NCBI GenBank assembly: GCA_025359905.1
Contig: JANYDF010000057.1
Span: forward strand, 1 to 59,001
Direction: 5' to 3'
Source of the DNA: Rhodospirillales bacterium
GTDB taxonomy: Bacteria > Pseudomonadota > Alphaproteobacteria > Acetobacterales > Acetobacteraceae
DNA: 59,001 bases
Below are positions 58,161 to 59,001 of this stretch, in pieces (the first letter of the stretch is position 1; every line of letters starts with the position of its first letter). The notes beneath the pieces were generated by a model. It was not told the DNA's origin and did not search any database. It saw nothing but the letters and a program-made list of their open reading frames with translations. A program made the position numbers and the translations under genes.

Positions 58161-59001
58161 GCGCTGTCCCGCGCGCGCGGGTCGAGCGCCGCGGCCAGCA
58201 GATCGGCCGTCAGATTGATCGCCACAGCTGCGGTTCCAGTTAGCAACACCGCCCCCTGCACCACCGGATAATCCCGCGCGAAAATGGCATCGGCCAATAA
58301 TTTGCCCAGCCCCGGCCACGCAAACACCGTCTCGGTAACGGCAACACCGCCCAGCAGAGTCGCGAGCTCCGCTCCGGTCAACGCCACCACTGGCGCGAGG
58401 GCCGGGCGCAGCGCGTGCAGCCACACCACCCTGGCAAGCGGCAATCCCTTGGCCCGCGCGGTGCGCACGCGAATAGTGCTGCCGGTCAGCCCGATCCCGA
58501 GCGCCATGGCGGGCAGGATGACATGCCGCAATGCGGCAAGCGGCGCGGCGGCAAAGTCGGCAAAGCCCGACGCGGGCAGCCAGCGCAGCCGCACCGACAC
58601 GCCTAGCACCAGCAGCACGCCCCACCAAAACCCCGGCAGCGACAACGCGCCCACCGCAGCAGCCGAAATGCCTGCATCGACCGCCCCACCCGGCCGGACG
58701 GCGGCCAGCACGCCGAGCGGAACGCCGAGTAGCAGCGCGCCAGCCAACGCAGTGGCCGTGAGGGCCAAACTCGGCCCGGCCGCCGCCGTCACCAGGGCCC
58801 AGACCGGCTGACCGGTCTGGATCGAGCGCCCAAAATCGCCGCGCACCACATGACCAAGCCACGCGGCAAAGCGCAGCAGCAACGGCTGATCGAGCGCGTA
58901 AGCGCGGCGCAGCGCCGCAATCGCCTGCGGATCGGCCTCGATCCCGAGCCGCGCCACGACCGGATCGCCCGGCGCCAGCGCCAGCAGCGCATAGGTCAGC
59001 A
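58157..59001 (-). CDS. DppB-like ABC permease, 5' end beyond the window
   Basis: The visible 280 residues carry a DppB/OppB permease from LALAPGDPVVARLG onward: the periplasmic region VRGDFGRSIQTGQPV, several hydrophobic segments, and the coupling region RTARAKGLPLARVV. The frame is open to the right edge (LTYALLALAPGDP), so the true start lies outside. Stop and DppC start overlap by ATGA. Downstream genes of the same operon are the broken DppC and the run-on binding protein. Confidence 0.85.
   Translation of the reverse strand, partial: LTYALLALAPGDPVVARLGIEADPQAIAALRRAYALDQPLLLRFAAWLGHVVRGDFGRSIQTGQPVWALVTAAAGPSLALTATALAGALLLGVPLGVLAAVRPGGAVDAGISAAAVGALSLPGFWWGVLLVLGVSVRLRWLPASGFADFAAAPLAALRHVILPAMALGIGLTGSTIRVRTARAKGLPLARVVWLHALRPALAPVVALTGAELATLLGGVAVTETVFAWPGLGKLLADAIFARDYPVVQGAVLLTGTAAVAINLTADLLAAALDPRARDSA

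Overview
The window is about 59 kb of high-GC (by eye mid-60s %) bacterial chromosome. It is almost completely coding and many neighbouring genes share ATGA start/stop overlaps. Gene content fits an alphaproteobacterium of the Rhodospirillales/Acetobacteraceae type: a carotenoid desaturase pair (CrtI and a CrtD-like protein), many small-molecule catabolic genes, several ABC importers, and FkbH-type and bead-like beta-sandwich glycosyltransferase genes. A TGT-N12-ACA site ahead of crtI hints at a phototroph-type regulator. This placement is inference from gene content; there is no rRNA or phylogenetic marker here. I saw no tRNA or rRNA genes, insertion sequences, CRISPR array or prophage.

Layout. 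(1) 1-3.0 kb: the 5' end of a repetitive beta-strand surface protein, a small lipoprotein, an acyl-CoA dehydrogenase and a WxxGxW-repeat lipoprotein. (2) 3.0-11.6 kb: a minus-strand catabolic operon (SDR, acetoacetate-decarboxylase-like, SDR, amidohydrolase) diverging from an enolase-superfamily enzyme, a phosphofructokinase, two tandem isochorismatase-fold proteins and an AGE-family sugar epimerase. (3) 11.6-20.6 kb: a surface-glycan locus. It holds an NCEFG-domain protein, an FkbH-like HAD protein with its own acyl carrier protein, a 1552-residue fusion of five beta-sandwich repeats with a bipartite GT2 and a GT9 domain, and a small WY-x-x-YPD repeat protein, ending in a clear terminator. 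(4) 20.5-33.2 kb: hydroxyacid dehydrogenase plus HpaI-type aldolase, a PhyH dioxygenase, a PfkB kinase, a 4-hydroxyproline epimerase facing a D-amino-acid dehydrogenase, a peptide-type ABC importer with an oddly degenerate fused ATPase, an isochorismatase-fold hydrolase and a cupin.

(5) 33.2-42.4 kb: a Rieske oxygenase that has lost its Rieske domain, an NMT1-type binding protein, and a long minus-strand operon (creatininase, ABC ATPase, permease, cytosine-deaminase-like amidohydrolase, broken FAD-linked oxidase, CocE hydrolase, flavodoxin-fold reductase). (6) 42.5-46.6 kb: a membrane-lipid modification operon (FAD oxidoreductase, DUF1365, CFA-synthase-like methyltransferase, SDR). (7) 46.7-49.6 kb: two-subunit Rieske dioxygenase, a small secreted protein with an apparent CTG start, and an RraA-like aldolase. 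(8) 49.7-56.2 kb: crtI, an N-terminally truncated crtD, a membrane protein, a cytochrome P450 and an ATP-grasp protein. (9) 56-59 kb: a second peptide-type ABC operon with one permease broken by an internal deletion and a binding protein that appears to have lost its stop codon.

Two themes stand out. The first is the FkbH/ACP/beta-sandwich-GT2-GT9 module, a plausible uncharacterised way of making and decorating a surface glycan. The second is gene decay: between 33 and 58 kb at least three genes carry clear disabling lesions (Rieske deletion; FAD oxidase frameshift plus nonsense; permease deletion) and three more look damaged (CrtD N-terminus, binding-protein stop loss, CTG start), while neighbouring operon members remain intact.
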